Source of the DNA: Brasilonema sennae CENA114
Lineage (GTDB): Bacteria; Cyanobacteriota; Cyanobacteriia; Cyanobacteriales; Nostocaceae
Length of the DNA stretch: 64,000 nucleotides
Direction of reading: 5' to 3'
Assembly: GCF_006968745.1 (NCBI RefSeq)
Contig: NZ_CP030118.1
Span: 3,484,674-3,548,673, forward strand
Shown: positions 1 to 8,736 of the stretch, piece by piece
Position numbering within the stretch: the first letter of the stretch is position 1
How the letters are laid out: each line of letters opens with the position of its first letter
The notes under the pieces: generated by a model
Told to the model about the DNA's origin: nothing
Seen by the model: only the letters and a program-made list of their open reading frames with translations
Databases searched by the model: none
Translations under genes and position numbers: made by a program

Positions 1-658
1 CTTCCAAGAGAGTTTGATACCCAAGTGTATTTGGATGAAGACCGTCTTTGCTCAAACGTTTGAGTCTCCAAGCTTCAGTGCGCTCCATCCATTTTTGGAA
101 AATATCGAGATAGGGAATTTTTCTTGCGGTACAAGCAACTCGGATCGCTTCTTTGTAACGGTGCTGGTCGGCATGATTATAGTAAAAGCAATTCATAAAT
201 GGCATTTTGGCTTGATCAACTGGTACCATGCCTACGAATAAAACCGGACATAATTGCTGTGCCTGGTCAAGTAAAAATGCAATGTGTGATTCAAAAACGG
301 CAAAATCTGTATAGTTTCGTCCGTTGAGACGACCTAGCCGTGCAGAATCATTGACTCCTACTGAAAGAATAATCAAGTCGGGAACCTGGTTTCGCAGTTC
401 ACCACGGTGGCGAAATTCAACTCCTAGCCTTTGTGATACTTGCTGAATGCGATCGCCCCGCACCCCCAAATTGTAAAGAACATGACCTGGGCTATCTGCT
501 AACATCCAACATCGTCGTAGTCGTTCGACCCAGCCGCCTCCTTCTGGATCGCCAAATCCATATACTAAACTATCTCCTAACGCCACAATTTTTAGAGGCT
601 GGCAACGTTTTGGTACAGCTGACAGATGCATTAAGGAACTTGCTTCAAATGTCTGCAT
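1..658 (-). CDS. GDSL/SGNH-family hydrolase, 3' end cut by the window
   Basis: Read on the minus strand from ATG at 658, the frame stays open to the window edge (219 residues seen). Block I ALGDSLVYG carries the nucleophilic Ser, block III is SVGVNDS (Gly and Asn of the oxyanion hole) and block V is KDGLHPNTLGY with the Asp-His pair, so the whole SGNH catalytic set is present and only the extreme C-terminus is missing. Such enzymes hydrolyse ester or thioester bonds of lipids or acylated sugars; the substrate cannot be read from the sequence. No signal peptide is seen, which suggests a cytoplasmic enzyme. An in-frame ATG at 631 is an alternative start closer to the conserved domain. Confidence 0.85.
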   Translation of the reverse strand, partial: MQTFEASSLMHLSAVPKRCQPLKIVALGDSLVYGFGDPEGGGWVERLRRCWMLADSPGHVLYNLGVRGDRIQQVSQRLGVEFRHRGELRNQVPDLIILSVGVNDSARLGRLNGRNYTDFAVFESHIAFLLDQAQQLCPVLFVGMVPVDQAKMPFMNCFYYNHADQHRYKEAIRVACTARKIPYLDIFQKWMERTEAWRLKRLSKDGLHPNTLGYQTLLE

Positions 659-724
659 CTTTAAAATGTGTTTTTTATATTTTTATAAGATTCTATACAT
701 TTCTATATCTATTGTGTAATTTTT

Positions 725-1612
725 TTATGACTCTTTTTGCGAAGAATTGATGAAGTAAGGCATAGCAGCATCTTTGCGTGGCCAGTTTTGGGAAACAAAG
801 CGTACTAAAAGAGGTAACGAGAGAACTATAAACAGGATACCTAACCACAAGCTATGACGTAATTGTTCTAAGTTGTTCATGGTTGGGGTAGGTATTGAAA
901 CAGTATTTAACAGGCTCATGACCACTACAAAAGAATTATTCATTGCATGACAGGCAATGGGTACGATCAGTGAGCGTGTCCGGATGTACAACAGCCCTAA
1001 AACCATTCCTACCATAGACAATCCCAGAAAATTCGCGTGCCCAATGCCGAACAATAGCGATGAACCCAACAATCCTGCTTGAATGCCCCACTTACTTGCC
1101 CAGCGCTGCAAAATAATCCCCCTAAACAGGAATTCTTCCGTAATTGGGGCGACAACCACTAACACGATCGCTTGCAGCAAATTGAACAACACTGGTGCAG
1201 TCCTTTGAGGTATTGGGGTTTTGGCAACGTCATATAGGATTCTATCTACAAGTGATGGAGCCATTAATGACAGTAGGTACAACAAGACTAAGTAGGAACC
1301 GATAGAAAATAAAATCAACAGAATAACTAAGCCTACCTTGGGCAACCACTTATGGTTATTTGGCAATCGACCAACAACGTAGTTAAGGTGAATTCCTAAG
1401 CGCTTGAAGTCTGCCAGTATCCAGAGGCAAAGTGAGCCAAACACGAAAATGTAAAGGACGAGATTCAAGACTTGAGGATTGAAATTCAACGGTTTGGTCA
1501 CTTGAATTAGCCCCAGCGCCAAACCAAGGACAAAAGATATGAGGAAAAGTCGCAGCAGCAAAGAGCGAACTTTAAGACGGAGAAATGGATTATTGATTGT
1601 TTCAGGAGTCAT
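725..1612 (-). CDS. CPBP-family intramembrane glutamic endopeptidase (Abi/CAAX protease-like)
   Basis: A 295-residue protein with about eight hydrophobic helices. The CPBP signature is complete: ITEEFLFRG (EExxxR) near residue 160, FGIGHANFLG (FxxxH) and HAMNNS (HxxxN) further on, which form the membrane-embedded active site. In other bacteria the family processes prenylated or bacteriocin-related peptides; in cyanobacteria the targets are mostly unknown. The start ATG overlaps by four bases (ATGA) the stop of a doubtful upstream frame. The gene follows endonuclease V on the same strand with a gap of about 240 bp. The family call is secure, the substrate is not. Confidence 0.88.
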   Translation of the reverse strand: MTPETINNPFLRLKVRSLLLRLFLISFVLGLALGLIQVTKPLNFNPQVLNLVLYIFVFGSLCLWILADFKRLGIHLNYVVGRLPNNHKWLPKVGLVILLILFSIGSYLVLLYLLSLMAPSLVDRILYDVAKTPIPQRTAPVLFNLLQAIVLVVVAPITEEFLFRGIILQRWASKWGIQAGLLGSSLLFGIGHANFLGLSMVGMVLGLLYIRTRSLIVPIACHAMNNSFVVVMSLLNTVSIPTPTMNNLEQLRHSLWLGILFIVLSLPLLVRFVSQNWPRKDAAMPYFINSSQKES

Positions 1613-1849
1613 AATTTATAGGATACTTTGCGTAAGGGTATGCAGCAGTTGCTAGTTCTGTTGGTCTTACCCATCAAGGTCTGTTGCTCCTGCCAAAAGT
1701 CCCAGTTCGCAAAAAGCTTGGAGTTTTCTAGTCTAGAACAACTGACTTCAATTCTGGATACTTGTTCTCGCAAGCTACCTGTCATTTCATTGAGATCTTG
1801 AATCGCGATAATAGGTATCTTGCAACAGACGAGATAGAATTTCTCTGGC

Positions 1850-2515
1850 TTATTTTGAAGAGGCAAGTTTATCAGCAATGCGTGTTGTTTCTGGCAGTCG
1901 ATATTTTGTGGTACAACGCAATACATAATCAATTGCCGTAGGTAAACTAATTCTATGACCGCTAGATATATAAAGTGGTTTTACTTTTGTACGCGTCCGT
2001 AAAACAACTCCAATTGTTTCTTCTTTATCTATGAGTGGTACGCAACTACCGCGTGTTTCTGGCAAGTCTTCATACTTACCAATAAGCAACGATTTAGCGA
2101 CACCAATTGTCGGTATATCTACAATTAAACCCAAATGGCAAGCTATACCAAATCTTCGAGGATGGGCTATTCCCTGTCCATCACACAAAATAAGATCTGG
2201 TATTGTTTGAATCTTTTCCAGTGCATCTAGTACAGCAGGTATTTCACGAAATGAGAGGAAGCCAGGGATGTAGGGAAATGTTGTCGGACGGCGTGCTAGG
2301 CTTGTTTCTTGTAGCTGTAAATCAGGAAAACTTAGCACTGCGACAGCTGCACGGCTAATTGTCCCATCCGCTTCAAAACCCATATCTACCCCAGCTACAT
2401 ACTGTATGGGTTGTTTGAGTTTATCTTCGGTAATGACCTCATATCTAAGCGTTTCTTGAATTTTTCTAGCTTCATCCACTGTTAAAGACCAAGCATGACG
2501 TTGGGAAATCTTCAT
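1850..2515 (-). CDS. nfi: Endonuclease V (deoxyinosine 3' endonuclease)
   Basis: A 221-residue protein of normal family length. It shows the N-terminal VAGVDMGF motif (first catalytic Asp), the PGFLSFREIPAVLDAL segment with the conserved Glu, and LILCDGQGIAHPRRFGIACHLG-type core with the second Asp and the His-Pro-Arg wedge region (given here in part). The enzyme cuts the second phosphodiester 3' of deoxyinosine produced by adenine deamination and starts alternative excision repair in the cytoplasm. Start ATG at 2515 gives the usual N-terminus. It is followed downstream by the CPBP protease gene, but no functional link is apparent. Confidence 0.93.
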   Translation of the reverse strand: MKISQRHAWSLTVDEARKIQETLRYEVITEDKLKQPIQYVAGVDMGFEADGTISRAAVAVLSFPDLQLQETSLARRPTTFPYIPGFLSFREIPAVLDALEKIQTIPDLILCDGQGIAHPRRFGIACHLGLIVDIPTIGVAKSLLIGKYEDLPETRGSCVPLIDKEETIGVVLRTRTKVKPLYISSGHRISLPTAIDYVLRCTTKYRLPETTRIADKLASSK

Positions 2516-2825
2516 ATTTATAGCTTGAGTTGAAATTTTGGAGTTTGGGAAATTGTTCTGAATCTGGAAGTGTATAACTTTACTCTTTTTTCTTAAGAAA
2601 TTTTAATTCATACTTTGGATAGATGCAATAAAATACATTTTAATGTGAGATTCCATAGGCTGCTTATTAGCACACCAGTATTGTTTAATCCAACAAAAGT
2701 TTGCTGTCGATATGTTACAGTCTAATGTTGCAATAATCAGGTCGAGCAACAACCAGCTGCGCAACTACCCTGTCTTTTGGAAATGTAGACATTTGTCCAT
2801 TTAAGTCAAGCAAAGTAGGTGTGAG
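2516..2825. other. Divergent intergenic region between nfi and a membrane protein
   Basis: About 310 bp, AT-rich, between two divergently transcribed genes, so it should hold both promoters. No clear operator, hairpin or RNA gene is visible. Confidence 0.5.
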
Positions 2826-3911
2826 ATGAAAAAGCTTAAATTACCCAGATGGTTTCCTTACCCCAGTTCTTGGTTAAACGCCTTGATATTATCAATGTTT
2901 ATGACTGGATTGGTCGCTTTGATAAGGCGTAGCAATGCTTTGGACTTTAATTTCGCTAAATGGTCAGACAACCCAGAACTACTTACCATATCGGTAATAT
3001 TAGTCGCTATATTACCGATACCTGCGATCGCCTTTTTTCATCACTTTTTTATTAGTCGCTTCATCAGCGCTATTCCAGGAGAAGGGATAATCAATATCAA
3101 AGGATTTGTTCCTGGATTGATAAGTTGGTGGGAAAGTTTATATAGTTGGCTTGTGTTTGTCCTTTCTACTTTAATTGCAATCTTGCTTTCTAGTCCTTTT
3201 TTACCTTTATTTAAACTCAACTACGAAACAATCATTAACAGCCACACTCAACCTCACAAAAACATACAAGCAATTTTTGCTATTTTCTGGATCATCAGCG
3301 CTGCTATTTTTTACCAAATTGAGTATTCATTTAAGTTCCATTTGATGTTTGCTGATATTGATGATGCTCAATCGGAAAGCGCAAAGACAAGAAATGATGC
3401 GCCAACCGATGTTAAGACTGATGACACCCAGTTAAAGAAAACTGATGCTACAGAAATACAAAAAACTGCTCAAGTACCAACGAAAAAGCCAACCATCGTT
3501 GATTTTATTGTGAAAAATCGAAAGTTGCCCAAGAGATTTTTCAGATTTGGTTTAATTTCTATAGTTGTTTTATGGGTATATCTGTTTGCTAACTTACCAG
3601 AAGTGAAACAAACTTTCTCATCTGCAAGTATCTCTTTAGAAAGACCACTAGGACTTACTCCTGAACCTGGTGCTAAAACTAAAGATAACACTTTTGATCG
3701 CGCTATTAGCAAAGGTAAAGTCGCAGCACAGCTAACAAAGTCAGCACAAAGTAGAGATGAGTGGCAAATTGTTCTTAATCGGTGGGAACAAGCAATTAGA
3801 CTTTTAGAAAACGTGCCAGCTTCTAGTCAGGATTACTCAATGGCACAGCAAAAAATTATCCAATATCAAATTCATCGAGAGTTTGCTAGGCAAAATGCCG
3901 TATTGAATTAG
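2826..3911 (+). CDS. Membrane protein of unknown function
   Basis: A 361-residue protein. Hydrophobic segments lie near residues 15-35, 52-75, 95-130 and 150-165, then a charged Asp/Lys/Thr-rich stretch (about 180-225), one more helix near 240-260, and a soluble tail. The tail ends with RWEQAIRLLENVP and a short SxxYxxAQQKIxxY-like segment, a helical pattern common at the ends of cyanobacterial membrane-anchored proteins. No enzymatic motif is visible. ATG at 2826 follows a GTGAG purine stretch. It stands alone between divergent nfi and a co-directional aldo/keto reductase 77 bp downstream. No function can be assigned. Confidence 0.7.
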   Translation: MKKLKLPRWFPYPSSWLNALILSMFMTGLVALIRRSNALDFNFAKWSDNPELLTISVILVAILPIPAIAFFHHFFISRFISAIPGEGIINIKGFVPGLISWWESLYSWLVFVLSTLIAILLSSPFLPLFKLNYETIINSHTQPHKNIQAIFAIFWIISAAIFYQIEYSFKFHLMFADIDDAQSESAKTRNDAPTDVKTDDTQLKKTDATEIQKTAQVPTKKPTIVDFIVKNRKLPKRFFRFGLISIVVLWVYLFANLPEVKQTFSSASISLERPLGLTPEPGAKTKDNTFDRAISKGKVAAQLTKSAQSRDEWQIVLNRWEQAIRLLENVPASSQDYSMAQQKIIQYQIHREFARQNAVLN

Positions 3912-3988
3912 TTTTTACAATCCACTGCCCACAGTGACTCTGGGCTAATATACAGAAAGAAAAGCAGATTTATCCCAGTAAGCAAACT

Positions 3989-4954
3989 ATGTCAGGAAAC
4001 ACGACGCGGCGTAACTTCCTTATCACTGGTGTTGCTGTCACAGGCAGTATTGTAAGAGCATCTACCTTGCAACAACAAGTTGCTGACACTGCTAAACCAC
4101 CAGCGACTATGCCAGAACGAGTGCTGGGACGCACAGGCGTGAAAGTTCCCATTTTTGGCTTAGGAGGAGCAGGTCAAACGCCTCTGTCTTCGGAAGGGAA
4201 AGAACGTGATGCTGTCGCAATTATCAGGAAAGCACTCTTACTTGGCATTCGTTACTTTGATACTGCAGCTGACTACGGACCAAGTGAAGATTATTTAGGG
4301 AAAGTACTACCATCTTATCGGTCAAAAATTTTTCTGGCAAGCAAGACAGATAAAAGAGATCGTGATGGTGCGTGGCGAGAGTTAGAAAGAAGTCTTAAAC
4401 GTTTAAACACAGATCATCTTGACTTGTGGCAATTGCATCACGTCTCTTCGCGCGAAGAACTCAACACCATCTTTAGTTCATCTGGTGCAGTCAAAGCTTT
4501 AGAAGAGGCGATGCAGCAGAAACTCGTCCGCTTTGTTGGCATAACCGGACACCACGATCCAGAAGTGATTGCTGAAGGATTGCGTCGCTATCCGTTCCAC
4601 ACAACGCTTATCCCCGTTAACGCTGCTGACAAACACCACCCGCGTCCATTTCTTCCAGTTGTTCTTCCGATCGCACAACAAAAGAATGTTGGCGTGATTG
4701 CGATGAAAGTACCAGCTTATGGTCGGTTGTTCAAACCCGGCGGATTAAGTGGCATGCAGCAAGCTATGGGATATAGTTTGTCCCAAGCGGGTGTTCACTG
4801 TTGCGTTATTGCGGCTGAAACTATCAAGCAATTGGAAGATAACGTCAATGTTGCTCAAGCTTTCCAACCTCTTGGTGACAAGGAATTAGCTGCAATTGAG
4901 CAGCGTAGTGCTGCAGTTTGGAAAGATGGCACGTTTTTCCGAGCTTGGGCATGA
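3989..4954 (+). CDS. Aldo/keto reductase with twin-arginine export signal
   Basis: A 321-residue protein. The N-terminus TTRRNFLITGVAVTG is a Tat-type signal (twin Arg followed by a hydrophobic segment), so it is probably exported folded. The NADP-dependent aldo/keto reductase barrel follows: YFDTAADYGPSE carries catalytic Asp and Tyr, FLASKTDK the Lys, and LDLWQLHHV the His, completing the tetrad. The C-terminal part (VNVAQAFQPL) is the usual cofactor-side helix region. It reduces aldehydes or ketones; the substrate is unknown. Its stop is only seven bases from the stop of the convergent methyltransferase gene. Confidence 0.88.
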   Translation: MSGNTTRRNFLITGVAVTGSIVRASTLQQQVADTAKPPATMPERVLGRTGVKVPIFGLGGAGQTPLSSEGKERDAVAIIRKALLLGIRYFDTAADYGPSEDYLGKVLPSYRSKIFLASKTDKRDRDGAWRELERSLKRLNTDHLDLWQLHHVSSREELNTIFSSSGAVKALEEAMQQKLVRFVGITGHHDPEVIAEGLRRYPFHTTLIPVNAADKHHPRPFLPVVLPIAQQKNVGVIAMKVPAYGRLFKPGGLSGMQQAMGYSLSQAGVHCCVIAAETIKQLEDNVNVAQAFQPLGDKELAAIEQRSAAVWKDGTFFRAWA

Positions 4955-4961
4955 TATTTCG

Positions 4962-5798
4962 CTATTCTACTGGCTTACGACCAAATGTAAAAAAGATAGT
5001 GATATCGTTCCAAACCCCTTGCTCAGTTTTTAATGCTTCTAGTTCTGCTTCAAACTCAGCCTTGATTTGTGCTAACTGCTGTGATGAAAGTTGCGATAAA
5101 GGATTTGGAAATTGTCCTGGTGCTGGATGGGAACCTCCTGTCCACATTTGTTTTGCTTGCTCTAAGCTGATGTAGCTACCATATTGCTCAGTCTTGATTT
5201 CAATCGCCTCAAATCCTGCTTGTTGGAGCAAGTCATGGCACTTTTCAATTGTTCCTGTTGGTTTACTCAACGCTAATGAAACGCCATACTTTTCGACAAC
5301 TTTCTGCACAACAACGCCTCCAACAAAAGCAGTGTCTGCAAATGCATGAAAGCCAATAAGTCCACCTGGTTTGAGAAATCGCGTCCATTGACGCAAGGCA
5401 GCTGGAATATCAGCCATCCAAATCAGGGCAGAGGAACACAAAATTGTGTCAAAACTATCGGCGCAAAAGTTCAGTGCTTCCGCATCCGCAAGTTGAAATT
5501 CAACATGCGCAAAACCTAATGTTTCAATTTTTTGTTTTGCTACCTCAAGCATTCCAGTTGAAATATCCACGCCGACGACGCGTCCTTGAGATCCTACAAT
5601 TTGAGCCACTTCAATCGCGACCATACCTGTGCCAGTTGCAATGTCTAAAACGTGTTGTCCAGGTTTGATTTGTGCGTACTCAATCAGGCGATGAGCAATC
5701 TGAATATGCCAATCTGAATTATCGTAAGTTTGGCTTCTGCGGCTGTACAAATCCGCTATTTCTTTTTTGTAGTCATTTAATTCAAGTGGGTTAGTCAT
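4962..5798 (-). CDS. Class I SAM-dependent methyltransferase (UbiE/COQ5-like)
   Basis: A 278-residue protein. Motif I VLDIATGTGMVAIEVA binds S-adenosylmethionine, followed by VVGVDIS (acidic loop) and FDTILCSSALIWM (motif II/III region) and LKPGGLIGFHAF. The fold resembles UbiE-type methyltransferases acting on small molecules, but the C-terminal region (STLLQ-like to TFGRKP) does not reveal a substrate, and this is not the menaquinone/plastoquinone enzyme by obvious signature. Convergent with the aldo/keto reductase. The start ATG at 5798 gives a normal N-terminus for the group. Confidence 0.8.
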   Translation of the reverse strand: MTNPLELNDYKKEIADLYSRRSQTYDNSDWHIQIAHRLIEYAQIKPGQHVLDIATGTGMVAIEVAQIVGSQGRVVGVDISTGMLEVAKQKIETLGFAHVEFQLADAEALNFCADSFDTILCSSALIWMADIPAALRQWTRFLKPGGLIGFHAFADTAFVGGVVVQKVVEKYGVSLALSKPTGTIEKCHDLLQQAGFEAIEIKTEQYGSYISLEQAKQMWTGGSHPAPGQFPNPLSQLSSQQLAQIKAEFEAELEALKTEQGVWNDITIFFTFGRKPVE

Positions 5799-5835
5799 CT
5801 TGGAATTTTAACAATTACAATGTTATAAATATTTT

Positions 5836-7125
5836 CTAATTTCTTTTTCTTAATTCTATAATCCGTGAATCAACACCGTAATGTTCAGCAGCCTTAGACA
5901 TATCATACATTAGTAAATTTTCGTTTCCTAGTTCTTGTATAACTCCAGGTTTATATGGGCAAACACCAAGAACTTTTATAATTTCTGATGCTACTGCCTT
6001 AGCTAATAATGGTGGAACAGAATTTCCTATTTGTCGAAATCCATGCAATTTTGTGACATGAAATCTAAACCAATCTGGATAAGAATGTAAACGAGCAGCT
6101 TCACGCACAGTAATACATCTTGAAGTGAATGGGTGAATTGGTCTAGCGGAAGTAAAAGCTCCTCTATTCCTTGGTGTTCCTGCTCTTAGTGTGTTGCATA
6201 TTCCTTCAGGAGCAAGTTTATAAAAGCGGCTAATAGGTTCTGTTTTTCCAGGAAGAGTAGCTTCAAATCTCTTGATAGATTGAAAAGTATGCTTTGTTCT
6301 TAAACTTGAGGTGAGCATTCTAGAATCATATTTACGCTCATATGAATAATCATTATCTGTATAGCAAAGCCCACGAAGTTGTCTACTGTAATCGCTTGGT
6401 TTACCAAATTCTGCAATCACCGAATCTTTTTCAAAGAGTTCTATATAATCTTCTACTTCAGGTAGATCGCCAATTGCATCAAAAACTGTTGGACTTAATG
6501 GTAGTTGGTTTTGAAAAGCTGTTTTATTTAATTTTGCAGGTCTAGTCAGGGCTGCAGGATAGTTTGGTAATTCTAAATCCTGACGACAACCTAGCAAAAA
6601 TAGTCTTTCACGATTCTGTGGCACTCCGTATTCAGCAGCATTTAAGACTTTATAATCTTTGCTCACTTTGTAACCACTTTGTTCAAATTCATTAATAATG
6701 ACTGAAAGAAACTCTCTGTGCTTTCCTAGAGTTATTCCTTTAACATTTTCTAAAACAAAAAACTTTGGCTGCAATTCGAGAACTAAATGTATAAAGTTTT
6801 TAACTAAAGAATTACGAGGATCATCAAAAATACGTTTACCTATTAATGAAAAACCTTGACATGGTGATCCGCCAAACACGACATCTATTTCTCGATCACC
6901 AATAGAAGAGTTCCTTCTAATTTCTACTTCTGTAAGATCAACAACGCTTTTAGAAAAAATAGTCCAAAAAGGAAAATTAAATTCATGTGTTGCACAATGA
7001 ATTGGATCAATTTCAACAGAAGCAAGCACGTCAAATCCTGCTTGCTCAAAACCAAGAGTCATGCCACCAGCACCAGCAAATAAATCAACAGCTATAGGTC
7101 TTTGTTTCTGATTACTGTGAATCAT
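5836..7125 (-). CDS. DNA (cytosine-5-)-methyltransferase, apparently solitary
   Basis: A 429-residue enzyme with the ordered C5-methyltransferase motifs: I (DLFAGAGGMTLGFEQAGF), IV (GGSPCQGFS with catalytic Cys), VI (ENVKGI), VIII (QNRERLFL), and X (RQIGNSVPP). The variable target-recognition region lies between VIII and IX, about residues 190-330. It transfers a methyl group from SAM to cytosine in a specific site that cannot be read from sequence. No restriction endonuclease gene lies in the gaps on either side. The gene is clearly AT-richer than its neighbours, which suggests horizontal acquisition. Anabaena PCC 7120 has several solitary C5 enzymes (DmtB, DmtC, DmtD); this could be one of those types or a restriction orphan. 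Confidence 0.93.
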   Translation of the reverse strand: MIHSNQKQRPIAVDLFAGAGGMTLGFEQAGFDVLASVEIDPIHCATHEFNFPFWTIFSKSVVDLTEVEIRRNSSIGDREIDVVFGGSPCQGFSLIGKRIFDDPRNSLVKNFIHLVLELQPKFFVLENVKGITLGKHREFLSVIINEFEQSGYKVSKDYKVLNAAEYGVPQNRERLFLLGCRQDLELPNYPAALTRPAKLNKTAFQNQLPLSPTVFDAIGDLPEVEDYIELFEKDSVIAEFGKPSDYSRQLRGLCYTDNDYSYERKYDSRMLTSSLRTKHTFQSIKRFEATLPGKTEPISRFYKLAPEGICNTLRAGTPRNRGAFTSARPIHPFTSRCITVREAARLHSYPDWFRFHVTKLHGFRQIGNSVPPLLAKAVASEIIKVLGVCPYKPGVIQELGNENLLMYDMSKAAEHYGVDSRIIELRKRN

Positions 7126-7434
7126 ATTGGATATTTAAGCTACTCACAAGCAAATTTTAGGATAACGAATAAGGGCGCTGTTAGCAGCGCCGCTAGCTTG
7201 GCTGATTGACTTTTAGCGTAACCTACATTGCACTTAGTAAAAAAAATGTCAAAGTTATTACATATTATTTGACTCCCTTCTCGTCCGCCTAGGACTATAA
7301 GTCCCAGGCTCATATACGAAGTCCATTAAAACGAACTGGAACGGGATATTATTTTTGAATAAATTTAAACACTATTTAATAGAAGCATTAGTAGTTTACA
7401 AAGTCATGGTGCAAGATATTAGGTAATTGAAAAT
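7126..7434. other. Intergenic region with a hairpin and a degenerate palindromic repeat
   Basis: About 310 bp between lpxB and the C5 methyltransferase. A perfect 7-bp stem with TTAG loop (GGCGCTG/CAGCGCC) lies at 7174-7191. At 7320-7337 sits AGTCCATTAAAACGAACT, a decayed version of the AGTCCGTT/AACGGACT palindrome that also occurs at about 41220 and 41474. No gene is visible. Confidence 0.5.
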
Positions 7435-8604
7435 CTAATGCTCAAAATTTGGTAGCATTTGCAAAATTTCTTTTGCAGCGCGATCGCACACTCCCACTTC
7501 TCCCAAACACTGCCGCATTTCTTCATAATCTGCCAAGATTTGGTTTCTACATTCCTGATTAACCAGTATTTCCAACGCTGCTTCAGTGATATTCTCTGGA
7601 GTCGCTTTTTCTTGTAAAAACTCTGGCACAATTGGCTTCATCACAACTAAATTAGGTGGTGATGCAAAAGGTATAGAACCTTTGAGCACACTCCGTGCAA
7701 TCCAAGCCGTGATTGGATGAAGTCGGTAGAGGACAACTTGAGGTACTTTCAATAGTGCCAATTCCAAGTTAACTGTACCAGATTTAGTGATTGCTAAATC
7801 AGCGGCGGCGATCACTTCCTGAGTTTTGTCGGATACCACGGAAGCTCGTAAATTATACTGCTGTATTGCTTTCTCTATAGGTTTTCGATAGATTTCAAGA
7901 GAGAGAGGTATCCAAAAGTGTACATTAGGTAATTTTGCTTGAATCACCTGAGCCGCCTGAAACATCACAGGCAGAAGAAGTTTCAGTTCTTGACGACGAG
8001 AAGCGGGCAGAAGAGCAACACTGATCACATCTTCCGCAATTCCTAACTTGGCACGAGCATCTTCTCGACTGGGAAAGTTTTGGACTCTATCTACTAAAGG
8101 ATGCCCTACCCAGGTCACTTTTGCTCCCCTTTGTTGGAAGTAACGCGCTTCCTCTGGAAAGATTGCTAGCAGCTTGTCTGTTATACCAACAACCATATTG
8201 GTGTTGCGTGAATTAAGCGACCAAACCCATTCCTGTGGTGCAATATAATACACAACACGAAGGTGTGACAAATTGCGGCGAATATAATTACCAATTGCCA
8301 AATTGGGTCCCATGTAGTCAATCAATATCACCAAGTCAGGTGAATTTTGTTTGAGATAGGCGATCGCCCGTCGCTGCATTTGGAGTGTTGGTAACACATA
8401 AGGCAGTGATTCCCAAATACCCACCGAGCCAATCTCACTAGTATTACCTATAAGGGTGGCTCCAACACTAGCCATTTTTTCGCCACCCAGCGCCACAATC
8501 TCTAAATCCAAGCCAGCCGCCGCAGCTTGGCGCTTGAGTGCAGTAATAAGTAGCGATCCTTGCAGGTCGCCAGACACTTCGCCAGTACTGATAAATATAC
8601 GCAT
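7435..8604 (-). CDS. lpxB: Lipid-A-disaccharide synthase
   Basis: A 389-residue GT19 glycosyltransferase of normal length. It opens with MRIFISTGEVSGDLQG, the typical LpxB start, and contains LIDYMGPNLAIGNYIRR, VYYIAPQEWVW, FPEEARYFQQRG, WVGHPLVDR and the C-terminal ITKSGTVNLELALLKVPQVV donor-binding block. It joins UDP-2,3-diacylglucosamine and lipid X at the inner face of the cytoplasmic membrane to form the lipid A disaccharide. It is the last gene of the purC-bamA-lpxC-fabZ-lpxA-lpxB cluster, 132 bp after lpxA. Cyanobacterial lipopolysaccharide differs from the enteric type, but this early step is retained. Confidence 0.96.
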   Translation of the reverse strand: MRIFISTGEVSGDLQGSLLITALKRQAAAAGLDLEIVALGGEKMASVGATLIGNTSEIGSVGIWESLPYVLPTLQMQRRAIAYLKQNSPDLVILIDYMGPNLAIGNYIRRNLSHLRVVYYIAPQEWVWSLNSRNTNMVVGITDKLLAIFPEEARYFQQRGAKVTWVGHPLVDRVQNFPSREDARAKLGIAEDVISVALLPASRRQELKLLLPVMFQAAQVIQAKLPNVHFWIPLSLEIYRKPIEKAIQQYNLRASVVSDKTQEVIAAADLAITKSGTVNLELALLKVPQVVLYRLHPITAWIARSVLKGSIPFASPPNLVVMKPIVPEFLQEKATPENITEAALEILVNQECRNQILADYEEMRQCLGEVGVCDRAAKEILQMLPNFEH

Positions 8605-8621
8605 TTATAAATGTAGGAATC

Positions 8622-8660
8622 GGGAGAGAGGGAGGGAGGGAAAGAGGAAGGGAGAGAGGG
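8622..8660. repeat. Purine-rich low-complexity repeat (GGGAGAGA type) between lpxA and lpxB
   Basis: An interrupted run of GGGAGAGAGGGAGGGAGGG-like units on the plus strand within the lpxA-lpxB gap. The same low-complexity sequence appears inside the hpnB coding region at 59503-59541, and a relative lies between gcvH and gcvP (29931-29962). Confidence 0.7.
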
Positions 8661-8736
8661 ATAATTTCCTTTTCTCATTTCGTCCGCTTTTCCCTCATCT
8701 CCCCTTATATTTTTTCTTATCCCATTGTTTTCTGAC

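Noticed and set aside
433..750. 105-codon plus-strand frame at the window start
   Set aside because: It lies opposite to the clear GDSL hydrolase gene and beyond its start; composition is not protein-like.
1609..1932. 107-codon open frame on the minus strand between nfi and the CPBP gene
   Set aside because: It overlaps the nfi 3' end in another phase and shows no family pattern. The ATGA overlap with the CPBP start is suggestive but not enough.
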